Of a stretch of 64,000 nt of DNA, positions 46,955 to 57,915 are shown piece by piece. A program made the position numbers and the translations under genes. Numbering within the stretch: the first letter of the stretch is position 1; each line of letters opens with the position of its first letter. The stretch is from NCBI GenBank assembly GCA_037974665.1, contig CM075777.1, positions 12,423,001-12,487,000 on the forward strand. Reading direction: 5' to 3'. The notes below the pieces were generated by a model. That model was not told where the DNA came from and did no database searches. It worked only from the letters and a program-made list of their open reading frames with translations. This DNA comes from Ehretia macrophylla (Eukaryota > Streptophyta > Magnoliopsida > Boraginales > Ehretiaceae).

Positions 46955-49290
46955 CTGCCAGACAAAAGTTAACAGAAAGGGATATGTTAATTATATTTTA
47001 TATTAAAAAGATGAGAAAGAATTTGAAGTAAATGTTTCCATATTCATACCCTTTCAGAAAGACAATGAGATCAGTAGCCAGACCCCTTCAAGCTCTAACA
47101 TGAATGTAATATTTTTGGAGGCTTTTGATTGATCTTATTTTCTTTCTTATTTCCTTCCCCTGCAGTGTTATTCTCAGCAGAAGCCAGCATTAATTCAAGT
47201 TCATCGATTACCAAGAAATAGTCCAAAATCAAGTAATTATAGTCGATGGTTTATGAAACCATACATTACATTAGCATATTTGGCTTGATGAGAGAACATC
47301 TTTTCCTTTTCCCTTGGAAATTGATTTCCTTTTTCTGGAATTGACATCATTTGACCATTCATACCGATTTCCCCACCTGGGATCTGCTCAGCAACCGAAG
47401 AATTCTCTAGTGAATCACGGAATTCTGTATCTTCAGGGGTCGAAGACCTTGACAGCCTGCTGAATTTCTTATCAGCAGCTGAATTCCCATTCTGTAGGAA
47501 GCCATCCTTGTTTTCCTCAACATTAGTCTGAGTTTCAGAGAACTTGAGGGACTGATTACTCGAAACTCTCGAAAGCTTGCCAGAATTCAGTCTAGGTGCA
47601 AATTTCTGTGGCAATTCCGAGTCATTTGGCCCAAGGTGACCACTTAGGCCACCTAGACCGTTGTTAGCAATGCAGGAATATCTTGCAGTCCTCTCTGCAA
47701 ATGCAGGATCCAGGGAAGGAGGAGCCAGACTGGGATGAATAGGCAAATAGTTTCCAGGAATGGTGAATTGCCTCTGATCTGATGATCCACCATTGACAGA
47801 TTAAGCTTAGGAGGTGAATTCAGAGGAAGTCTTGGTAATATTATTGCCACCCATATAAGGATGGGATGACACTTCACCTGAATTGAAGATACTGCCTAAT
47901 GTAACAATCAGTTCTCTGAGCACAAAGTTCTCCCTTGCACTGCCAAACTCAAAGGGATCATTCTGATTCACTGAATTTTCCCAACTTGGGTCAAAGAAGC
48001 AATTCTGAAGCTGCTCTAAAGTACCATTTAGCCCAGTTTGCCTTCCCATTCTATAAGGCATAGTGTTGTCTTCATTCATGAAAATATTTTCCCTCCACAT
48101 CTTAAACATCTATACTCAAGAAAACTCAAAGCTATTGTAGCTATCAGAACAATCAAGAATTCTATAAAGAAAACCAAGAAGGCGATCATATTTGGAAGCA
48201 AATGTTTGAGTTGTAGTTGATCATACTCAAGAATACTCAAAGCTATAGATATCCAAAAGCAAGGTGCTATATTTGGAACAAAATAAGGTAACAAAAAGTG
48301 GAAGCAAAGGTTTTGAGTTGTAAGGAACAAGATATGATCATATTTGCTCTTTGAATTCACTCAGTTGAGAAAGAAAACGTGACAGAAGGGAAAGCAAAGG
48401 GAAAAAGAAGATGAAGAGAGAATAAAGATAAATAAAAGGAAAGGTTTGTTTGACCTTTTTTAAATACTATTATTTTTTTTAACCCAAGACACATCCCCAT
48501 CTCAACCAGCTCATGATGTATAGACGAGATTAAATAGTACCATTGGATATTGAACCCTTAAGATGGACACGCCAGAAACCCACCATCTGACCTAATTATT
48601 GGGTGTGAACCAAACCGAGGGGTGTGGCGGCCATTTTATAAATACTAATATTGTATGTTATGTAGACTTTGTAGTATGTAAATTGCACAATCACTATTAT
48701 TTTCTCAAAATTTTAAATGTCTCTTATTCAAACTTAGTCAATTTAGTATTATTATTTTTCAAAAAAAATTCAAACTCGTCCTTATTGTTCAAAATTAGCA
48801 AATTTAATCTCTATAGTAGAAAGACCAAACGACCTGTGAAAATCACATTTTATACTAAACTAAGAAACACAGGCTTTGTTCAACGAGGATGCCTCTTTTA
48901 ATCAGCCACAACCCACACCTATTTTTCTCAAAAAACTTCAACTTAACCAATTTTGACAAGGACTAAACTAAAAATTTCTGAAAAAACATATGGACTAATC
49001 TTAAAAAATATGGATGAATTTGAATTTTTTTATAAATAATAAGGACTAATTGTGGATAGCCTCATTATTCAACCCAAAATAGCTTTTTTTTTAACACTCT
49101 TACTAACACTTTTCAGATTCACTATCTTGAGAGAAGAAAAAGCAATTAAGGATCTTGCGGGAAAAGAATTTCAATTAGTGATCTTGCACAAAAAGAAAGA
49201 AACTACCGATGATGCCGATTCTAGTGATGCATCAATTGCACAAACGTAATCATCCATGCCCATCTTTTTTTTTCACAACCCATCTTATTC

Positions 49291-50903
49291 ATGATGCGTT
49301 GTCCATCTTATTCAACGATAAATGCATTGTCAGAGCTGGGCTTGATGCATTGCCCATCTTATTCAACTGAAAATGTATTGTCAGAACTAGGCTTGATACG
49401 TCGTTTGCAAAAAGGTAATTATCAATGCTCATCTATTTCAACTAAGAATGCATTGTCTGAGCTTCTAATATCGTTTAAAGACCTCCTCCTTACTAGTGGA
49501 CATAGTTCAGTCTTTGAAATCAGTTACTTGCTAAGAAGGGTATTGAAGCTAAAAGAGTATAAATGGGTTACAATGTTGTTCAAAAAGGTGATGTTTTTAG
49601 GTCAACCGCTCAATGAATATACCTTAAATGTTACTATGAACTCGTTTGCAGAATTGAGAAACCCTATTTGATCTTTTCTTATTGGGGGATTTTGCATTAT
49701 TGAAGCTAAATGAATATACATTAAGGGGGATTTTGCTATTAACATCATCACTTATAACACACTTTTCAAAGTAGCATTCAACCGTTATATGAGTTTTGAT
49801 ATTGAGAAATCGGTTCAAAAGCTCATAAATGAAATAGGACTCTATAACATGAATGAACAAACTCTTCTGATTTTGATTAGTGGTTATTGTATATGTGGTG
49901 AGTTGCGAAAAGCTATGCAACTAATGAGTGATTTATTATCCCAAGGCATTAATCTCAGTATAAGGTCGTTCAATACACTCATTAAGTACCGTTGCTCTGA
50001 GTTAGATATTGGACATGCTATTGACTTGTCTAAGAAAATGTCAAATTTCGGGATTTCGCCTAATATTATCATATATAACATTCTCATTGAAGTGTGTTTG
50101 GATAGAGATTTGTGGGAAAAGGCAGATAAATTTATCATTAAAATGACCAAGAATAGTATCTCTCCATATGCATACACCCTTAATGCAGAACTGAAATATT
50201 TTTCTAGAAAAAAGTTAATGAAAGAAGTATAGAATAAGATCCGATCTATGAGTGTAGAACCAAACTTGGTAAACTATAACATATTACTTGATGGTTATGC
50301 CAAGTATGTTAATCTGAACAAGTCAATGAAGGTGGTTAAAAACTAAGGGGTTGGCCAATCTAGTAAGCTACAACAGCCTCATACAAGGAAATTGTAAGAC
50401 TGAGAAAGTAGATGAGGCACTAGACTTTTTGAATACGATTCACAGTAAAGGAATGAGCTTGATACGATTATTTATAGCTACATGATTAAGGGTTGATGGA
50501 AAAACAAACGAATTGTTGAGCCTTTTAAGTTTTTTTAACAAATGAGATTCGAGGGAATTCAATATTCTGAGACAACATTTTGCATTATGATTTCATGGGC
50601 TTATTGAGAATGGATGCATGGAGAAAGCACAAGAGTTGTTTGAAATGATGAAACACGAAGGTCCAAGTCCAAATATAGTCGTATAATTAAGGGGTTGATG
50701 GAAAAGCAAACGAGTTGTTGAGCCTTTTAAGTTTTTTTAACAAATGAGATTCGAGAGAATTCAATATTCTGGGACAACATTATTCTGAGACAACATTTTC
50801 TATTATGATTCATGGGCTTATTGAGAATGGATGCATGGAGAAAGCACAAGAGTTGTTTGAAATGATGAAACACGAAGATCCAAGTCCAAATATAGTCGTA
50901 TAT
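49291..50903 (+). pseudogene. RFL-type PPR pseudogene, left palindrome arm
   Basis: Plus-strand pieces in changing frames. An N-terminal part has an 18-residue unit repeated three times (PSYSTINALSELGL type, 49300-49440). It is followed by SFKDLLLTSGHSSVFEISYL and VMFLGQPLNEYTLNVTMNSF. PPR motifs at 49789-50232 include LYNMNEQTLLILISGYCICG, GINLSIRSFNTLI, FGISPNIIIYNILIEVCLDR and SISPYAYTLNAELKYFS, then after a stop VEPNLVNYNILLDGYAKYVN and IIHGLIENGCMEKAQELFE. The 35-residue period and wording match RFL/PPR-P proteins that bind organelle RNA. Stops and a missing middle make it non-coding. The last repeat is itself duplicated (50520-50695, 50700-50890). Confidence 0.85.
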
Positions 50904-51330
50904 AAAGTCCATCATAATATACGAAATATACGACTATATTTGGACTTGGACGTTCGTGTTTCATCATTTCAAACAACTCTTGTGCTTTCTCCATGCATCC
51001 ATTCTCAATAAGCCCATGAAATCATAATGCAAAATGTTGTCCCAGAATATTGAATTCTCTCGAATCTCATTTGTTAAAAAAACTTAAAAGGCTCAACAAC
51101 TCGTTTGCTTTTCCATCAACCCCTTAATTATACGACTATATTTGGACTTGGACCTTCGTGTTTCATCATTTCAAACAACTCTTGTGCTTTCTCCATGCAT
51201 CCATTCTCAATAAGCCCATGAAATCATAATGCAAAATGTTGTCTCAGAATATTGAATTCTCTCGAATCTCATTTGTTAAAAAAACTTAAAAGGCTCAACA
51301 ACTCGTTTGCTTTTCCATCAACCCCTTAAT
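50520..51330. repeat. duplicated ~190-bp PPR block at the palindrome tip, four copies
   Basis: Two direct copies on the left (50515-50695, 50700-50890) and two on the right in antisense (50935-51120, 51130-51315), each with gagttgttgagccttttaag, caatattctg and gaatggatgcatggagaaag. The four-copy arrangement predates or accompanies the inversion. Confidence 0.85.
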
Positions 51331-53100
51331 CATGTAGCTATAAATAATCGTATCAAGCTCATTCCTTTACTGTGAATCGTATTCAAAAAGTCTAGTGCCT
51401 CATCTACTTTCTCAGTCTTACAATTTCCTTGTATGAGGCTGTTGTAGCTTACTAGATTGGCCTCCAATCCCTTAGTCTTTATTGTTTAACTACCTTCATT
51501 GACTTGTCCAGATTAACATACTTGGCATAACCATCAAGTAATATGTTATAGTTTACCAAGTTTGGTTCTACACTCATAGATCGGATCTTATTCTATACTT
51601 CTTTCATTAACTCATTTCTAGAAAGCCATTTCAGTTACGTATTGAAGGTGTATGCATATGGAGAGATACCATTTTGGTCATTTTAATGATAAATTTATCT
51701 GACTTTACCCACAAATCTCTATCCAAACACCCTTCAATGAGATTGTTATATATGATAATATCAGGCGAAATCCCGAAATTTGACATTTTCTTAGACAAGT
51801 CAATAACAGGTCCAATATCTAACTCAGAACGGTACTTAATGAGTATACTGAACGACCTTATACTAAGATTTTCAGCATGTCCATGGTACAGGGGAGACTA
51901 TGTCCGTATGTCGGGTCCAGACTTAACCTTTAGCTGGGATTGGGTCGGGGTGTGACATTTAGGTGGTATCAGAGCTATAGATTGCATGAAGCCGGGTTAA
52001 ATTTCTCGGCCTGTGGGTAGAGATCTGTTATGTGACCTTGTGATTGTATGAATTTGTGGTCCTTTGATTTGCCTAAGTGGAATTTGAAATTAGAAAGGAA
52101 CATGCTAGCATGATAATGGAATGCGAAAGGTCTCTAAGAGTTAATGTTTGAAAGTGAAAAGTCTAGAATATCAAGCATGATTAAGTGACTACGAATCTCT
52201 TGTATGTGAATATTCTCCTAATGTAATATGTGACTTATGTGAATTTATTTGAACTTCTTCCTATGTGCTTTACCTGTAATTTATGTAAATGCCTGTCATA
52301 ATACTTTGCATTCTAGCTGTTGAGATGAGGAGAAGGGGAAGACTGGGGAGAGAGCCGGAGAAAGGATCATTTTCTTTTACCATTCATTGATCAAATTTTG
52401 GATAGGTTGGCAGGACAGAGTGCATTGCATAGTGGTTGCGCAACCATAGTGTCGGGGCGGATGTGTTAGGATAATAGATCACTCGTTAGCTGCATAGCTT
52501 TTCGCAACTCACCACATATACAATAACCACTAATCAAAATCAGAAAAGTTTGTTCATTCATGTTATAGAGTCCTATTTCATTTATAAGCTTTTGAACTGA
52601 TTTCTCACTATCAAAACTCATATAGCGGTTGAATGCTGCTTTGAAAAGTGTGTTGTAAGTGATGATGTTAATAGCAAAATCCCCCTTAATGAATAATCCC
52701 AATAAGAAAAGATCAAATAGGGTTTCTCAATTCTGCAAACGAGTTCATAGTAACATTTAAGGTATATTCATTGAGCGGTTGACCTAAAAACATCACCTTT
52801 TTGAACAACATTGTAACCCATTTATACTCTTTTAGCTTCAATACCCTTCTTAGCAAGTAACTGATTTCAAAGACTGAACTATGTCCACTAGTAAGGAGGA
52901 GGTCTTTAAATGATCTCAGGCAATGCATTCTTAGTTAAAATAGATGAGCGTTGATAATTACCTTTGTGCAAACGACGCATCAAGTCCAGCTCTGACAATG
53001 CATTTTCAGTTGAATAAGATGAACAACGCATCAAGCCCAGCTCTGATAATACATTTATAGTTAAACAAGATGGGCAATCCATCATGAATATGCCCATGGA
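50927..53100 (-). pseudogene. RFL-type PPR pseudogene, right palindrome arm
   Basis: Antisense counterpart of the left-arm relic: 53097-52906 carries the same 18-residue repeats, 52928-52713 the SFKDLLLTSGHSSVFEISYL segment, 52702-52466 SEKSVQKLINEIGLYNMNE and GYCICGELRKAMQL, and 51850-50930 the distal repeats. It is interrupted by a Tekay fragment. It has stops at other positions than the left arm as well as shared ones, so both decayed before and after duplication. Confidence 0.85.
51868..52461 (+). mobile_element. Tekay LTR-end/leader fragment inserted in the right arm
   Basis: It contains an LTR 3' end (ggggtgtgaca to 51957), the primer-binding site tggtatcagagc (51964-51975, exact consensus), the leader gcatgaagccgggttaa... 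and a gag-like start ATGAGGAGAAGGGGAAG at 52325. It parallels 5905-6310 of the full element. It is flanked by palindrome-arm sequence on both sides; about 10 bp of the arm (aatgccttgg) are missing or replaced at the junction. Confidence 0.85.
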
Positions 53101-53838
53101 TTGTGAAAAAAAAAAAAGACGGGCTTGGATGATTACCTTTGTGCAACTGACGCATCATTGGAATCGGCATTGCTAATTCCTTTCTTTTCGCGCAAGATTG
53201 CTAAGTAAAATTCTTTTCCTGCAAGATCCCTAATTGTTTTTTTTGTTCTCTCAATATAGTGAATTTGAAAAATGTTACTAGGAGTGTTAAAAAAAAAGGC
53301 TATTTTAGGTTGAATAATGAGGCTATCCCCAATTAGTCCCTATCATTTATCAAAAATTTCAAATTCATTTATATTTTTAAAAATTAGTCAATCTTAGTTC
53401 ATATGTTTATTAGAAAATTTTAGTTTAATACTTGTCACAATTGGTTAAGTTGAAGTTTTTTGAGAAATAATAGGTGTGGGTCGTGTTTGATTAAAAGAGG
53501 CATCCTCATCAAGCAAAGCCTGTGTTTTTTAGTTTAGTAAAAAACGAGATTTTCACAAGTCAATTGGCCATTCTACTAATACTAGTAGGGTGATTGTCTT
53601 CAAATGCGTTAATTTGTCTTTTTACACCTTTGTCACTAAATTAAAAATGTTTGGCAAACAATAGAGATTAAATTGGCTAATTTTAAACAATAAAGACAAG
53701 TTTGAATTTTTTTTTGAAAAATAATAAGACTAAATTGACTAAATTTGAATAAAAGACAAATTTTAAATTTTAAAAAAATAATAGTGACGGCGCAATTTAC
53801 ATACTACAAAATCTAAATAACATACAAATTAGTATTTT

Positions 53839-56392
53839 TAATGCAAAGCACATGTGAGAAAATTCTTAGTGAAGACAATTTGCATTTATAATTTCAAGAT
53901 AGGTGGAAGTTGTGAGCTATTCTACCTTGGCATGGAAACAATGTAAGCACAGTTCTAGGGATAAAGGAACACACTCCAATTGGGAAAACAAATATCTACA
54001 CATAGGATATACTCTTAACTGCTTTTTGAATAGAAAATTTTGTACAAAATGCCAGCTTGGTGACATCCTTTGCTAGGATGCGCTGCCTTTGGATGTTCTT
54101 TTGAGTTTTTGAAGTGGAATAAAATATTTTAAAAATAAAAACTCGAATACAAACACCACAAAAGCAAAATATCAACCACAAACCAACTCTTATTACACCA
54201 ACCAGCTATCCTCTCCATGCCAAATTTCAACATCATCGTCTGCAATATGTTATGGTTTTCCCATCAATTGAAGCATATAGCAGTCGAGCAACAAAAGCAT
54301 AATTAGCACAATTCGAAGTCTTTGTTTTCAAAATGTGAGGGACGTTTAGAAAGTCCTCTAACAAAAGCCTTGTGCCCCACAGCGCGTGCCATTTAATCAT
54401 CCCTGCTTGGGTGTGTTGATTTAAACAGAGCACAAATTTAACTCACCATAGTAAGGTAAAACAAATTCATGTGGCTTGTTACTTTCCTTTACAAATGCCA
54501 TGTAGTAGAGATTCTGATATTTACCCATCGTCCACCCAAAAATTAATAAATGAATGAAAAATCCGTGTAAACTAAAGGTATTTGAATATTCTTAAGAAAA
54601 ATGGAAGTGTAGAATGTCATCTGTCTTACTACAATACACTATTAGACAGATTGGTGAATGTCAAGAAAATCCAAGACCAAACTCTTAGACGATAACTCCA
54701 GCAACCATTCCCCTGGATCCACGATAAGTGAAATCATACCACCTACTTCTAAACTTCAAAAAGCTTTCAAGGAAAGCATGCAAAGAAGTATCGCTAGCTA
54801 CTGAGAAAAATGGAAAGATGAAAACATGACATAAGAGCAAGTTTCCAACACATCCATAAATAAGATTCTTGCATTTAATGCATAGAGAGAGCTAAATCAC
54901 ATTGGAACTGTCCAAGAAACTAACCAACTGCAATACAATGGCTAAGGCATAGCTCAAGAAGCCAATAAAGTGTTATTTTCCACAAATAGCAAGTCACATT
55001 ATCCACAACTTTTTAATCTTCTCATACAAAGTATTTAAACAATCAAGTCAAACTTCCCACAAAATGTACTACCAACAGTCTAAAAATAAGGTCCACGATT
55101 ATACTTGACCATAGTTAAGCCCACCTAGTAGGATAAACCTCGGTTTAGTTTGATTACCACTTGACCAAGAAAAAAGAAAAAGATCCTCACGTGCCGCTGC
55201 CAACCTTCCTACTTTGACCAAACTTAACAAAATCCGCTATATACATGCACGCATATGTACGCAATAACAGTTAGCCCCAAAATCAAACTTACGCCAAATA
55301 AACAACCCAACAATCTTCATTTCAACACGTTAAACTTCCACGCTTGATACTCTAATAAACAGAATAATCTAATATGTTTTCGCCAACCATCAACCTACAA
55401 TCAAATGTAACAAAAATTCACAAAATCAACCCACACAGATACAGACAAGACAACCAACAGAAATCCCACATTAAACCTCCCGCCAAATTCGCACTCAACA
55501 CCTGGCCAAATGATCAAAGTATTCTCGCACCCCTTGTCCAACCATCAAATTACAATCAATTCTAACAACATTAAACTATATTTGCATGTGCCTACATCCA
55601 AAACTACTACATGTCTACAAGTTTCCAATTTTTCGCGCCATGAAACCTAGTCTAATGCATAAAACATAATTGTAGCAAATCACTCGTATCAGATTGCACT
55701 TTGAAATTATCCAATATCTAACTAACCCAACACTAGTCAATTGCATCCAAATTGCTTTAAAATGTATAATCACATACACTACAAAGAAAACTAAACAATT
55801 ACTTAAATCCACAGAATTATTGCCACAAAAAGTAAATAAGAAAGCAAAAAGAAAAGCCAAAGAAAAATGCATAGGCAAGGGCGTACCTATGACTTTGGTA
55901 ACTCCACATCTACACCTTGTGGACAGGGAGTGAATCGACTTCCACTCAAAAGCAAAAGCACTGCTTGGAGCTGTGACTGCCAATCTAGGTAAAACAACAA
56001 ACAATAACTAATCATATCTTAGCTTGTAACTAAGTTATGGCAGATAGAAGTTAAGGTAACGTTGATCCATAGAAAAATATTCAATTCCTGCAACATCCAG
56101 TATATATGCATAGTTGAAGATTGTGATTTCTATACTATAAAAAGTAATGGAATAAGTGGTTGTCGTCCCTGGTAGCTCATCTAGTGCTGAATTCCAAAAT
56201 GCAATCTTCACTTTGTGAAGGGAAAAACTAATTATGTACTTGAAACTATTTAATTAACTCCAAAAAATTAAATTTGAGTTTCATGAGAAAAGTGCGAATA
56301 AGATGCAGTAAAAGAAGTTCATATTTACCAAAGGCTGCCGCATATAGCTTAATCCATTTGAATTGTACTTCTTAAACTGTTAAATAACTTAC
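53839..56392. other. intergenic, no gene
   Basis: A few frames of 60-130 codons exist, but none resembles a known family. 55870-56000 on the minus strand ends in a donor-like CATAG-GTACG and could be a lone exon, but I cannot identify it. Confidence 0.35.
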
Positions 56393-56487
56393 TTGACCAG
56401 TCAGTGATGGGTTGATCACAGCTCCAAAAATTAAGTTAGCACTTGGATCCACAAGGTCAATATGATAACCTCTACTGCAGCATTTAC
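56393..56487 (-). pseudogene. isolated exon of plastid division protein FtsZ1, +2 nt
   Basis: Minus strand, acceptor gtgtag before 56487 and donor GTAAGT after 56393. It reads VNAAVEVI, then after two extra bases DLVDPSANLIFGAVINPSLT and GQ. This matches the plant FtsZ1 segment just before the conserved VSITLIATGF exon, including the expected exon edges. The exon is 95 nt where 93 are expected. FtsZ1 forms the stromal ring that divides chloroplasts. The GTPase exons (GGGTGSG) and the next exon are absent on either side, so this is a gene fragment. No transposon ends were found around it. Confidence 0.8.
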
Positions 56488-57470
56488 CTACACAAGTTTT
56501 CACATAAAAATGAGAGAAAATGAGCTAATATAGAAAACCAGATATATTACAAGGTTCATAATTTTGCGTTGTGTTCACATAATAATATACATAGCTACCC
56601 TTCATCAGCGACCATGCCATGTGCAGAAGAAGTCATTAAATTTTGCTAACTGGAATCCAAATTAAAAGTGAACAAAAAACTGGTAACCGTATTAGGCTAA
56701 AGAGAAGTGTTTAATTAACAACAAGTACTTAGAATGTGACAAAAAAGTTAACACCAGTATCACATCAGGCAGAGATAAAGGACTAATAATATTTGGAAAA
56801 AAAAAAAAAAAAAGGGCAAAGACTGACAAAATCTCCAATAGCCCATTTCACTTCTTGCATTCAGAAGTCAGAAACATCATCAACTTAAAAAAGGTCTTCT
56901 TTTCAACCAAAAATAAGAAGTAGACAAGAAATTCCTAATTCTAGCCACTACTGCCTACTCCCTAAATTTTCTGCGTAGCTACAAAAAATAATAAAAGATT
57001 CAACAATAAATAAATCAGAAAAGGTCATAAAAGTGGATAAAGAGAAAGAAATATGAGTAGAAAATACAGATACTCTCTTCGCGCACACACAACACCACTA
57101 CACACAGATTGCACACACGGACACACACACATCCACGCATATATATACACACACGCACACAAAAAACTTACTTTGTAAATTAGATCTATGTGATGAGAAA
57201 AGGAAAAAAGAAGAAGTACTTACTGAACAAATCGACAGAGCTTGGTCTGTGTATTAATAAAAATAGAAACTCTTACAGATCTGTTCGATTTGGTGTTGTT
57301 TCAGATTTTGTGTAGTGAAGATTTGGTGGGGTTGCCGTGTCCCCATATTCATGTCATCCGCCCATGACCTTTTCTCAAGCACTTACAACTCCAAGCATTA
57401 ATGCAAGGGTCCCACGCCAAATTAATTTTTCTGATCAGCTCATCACTGCAACCTCTCCTCGGGAAAATTC
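56488..57470. other. intergenic, no gene
   Basis: CA-rich stretch at 57085-57160 and an A-run at 56798-56815. No coding signal. Confidence 0.4.
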
Positions 57471-57474
57471 CACA

Positions 57475-57915
57475 AGTTTCTATTATTTTATCAAAATTTT
57501 AAATTCAACTGTAGTTTAAAATTAATCAATTTGATTTCTGTTATTTCTTTAAAAAAATTAAATTAGTTTTTATTATTTAAAATTAATTAATTTAACTCTT
57601 ATTATGTTTTTACAAAATTCAATTTAAGATCCTAAACGAAACTAAACTAAATGTGATTGATTCTACTATCAATCAATCAGTCATACAATGCCTAACTTCG
57701 ACTCTCTCTGCATGTGGAAAGAGGAGCAACATCCTTGTCATTTTTTAAAAATTATAATTTAGTCCCTATATATAACTTTTATTTGGGGATTAAATTAAAT
57801 TTTTAAAAAAAATAATAAAAACTAAATTAACTAATTAACAATAGGGATGAATATAAAAAAATTTTAAAAATAATAATAATGATTAAATTAATTAATTTTG
57901 AAATTTGTGACATTT
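57475..57915. mobile_element. AT-rich foldback (MITE-like) element
   Basis: The left half (tattattttatcaaaatttt, attaatcaatttgattt...) mirrors the right half (aaattttaaaaataataata, gattaaattaattaattttg). The core holds ordinary sequence (57640-57740). It resembles the outer flanks of the palindrome arms (48690-48810, 53680-53790). Confidence 0.5.

Larger units (their letters stand above)
46330..48420 (-). pseudogene. bHLH transcription factor pseudogene (bHLH62/78, CIB-like, subgroup XII)
   Basis: Minus strand. The N-terminal exon (about 48109-47047) carries MGRQTGLNGTLEQLQNCFF, DPFEFGSA, ELIVTLGSIFNSGE, PPKLNLSMVDHQIRGN, LPIHPSLAPPSLDPAFAERT, and the YIHVRA basic region followed by TGA. Exon 46889-46954 gives VRREKISQKMKLLQDLVPGC (helix 1). 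Exon 46713-46781 gives AVMLAEIINYVQSLQRQVE (helix 2). The next, from 46623, gives FLSM, a TAG, then LATINPRMDVNIEALLSKD. Splice sites are conserved. Lesions: compensating frameshifts near 47826 and 47756, TGA and an indel in the basic region, and TAG in the post-HLH exon. Relatives dimerise and bind E-boxes in growth and flowering control; this copy has lost the DNA-binding basic region. 48110-48420 looks like 5' UTR. Confidence 0.85.
48640..53838. repeat. large palindrome made of two PPR-pseudogene arms
   Basis: Left arm 48640-50903 and right arm 50927-53838 are reverse complements around a 23-nt spacer. Match points: tagcctcattattcaac (49060) with gttgaataatgaggcta (53310); the PPR segment 49450-49670 with 52713-52928 in antisense; and the tips tagtcgtata / tatacgacta. 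The right arm has two extra blocks: a Tekay fragment (about 51868-52461) and about 85 bp near 53585-53665. Without them the arms are nearly equal, about 2.26 kb. Similarity is near-perfect at the centre and drops outward. Gene content is PPR relics on both arms. Confidence 0.9.

Noticed and set aside
54233-54433. 66-codon minus-strand frame
   Set aside because: No recognisable motif; isolated between AT-rich flanks.
55615-56004. 129-codon minus-strand frame next to the FtsZ1 exon
   Set aside because: Does not match any FtsZ segment or other family; no matching splice context upstream.
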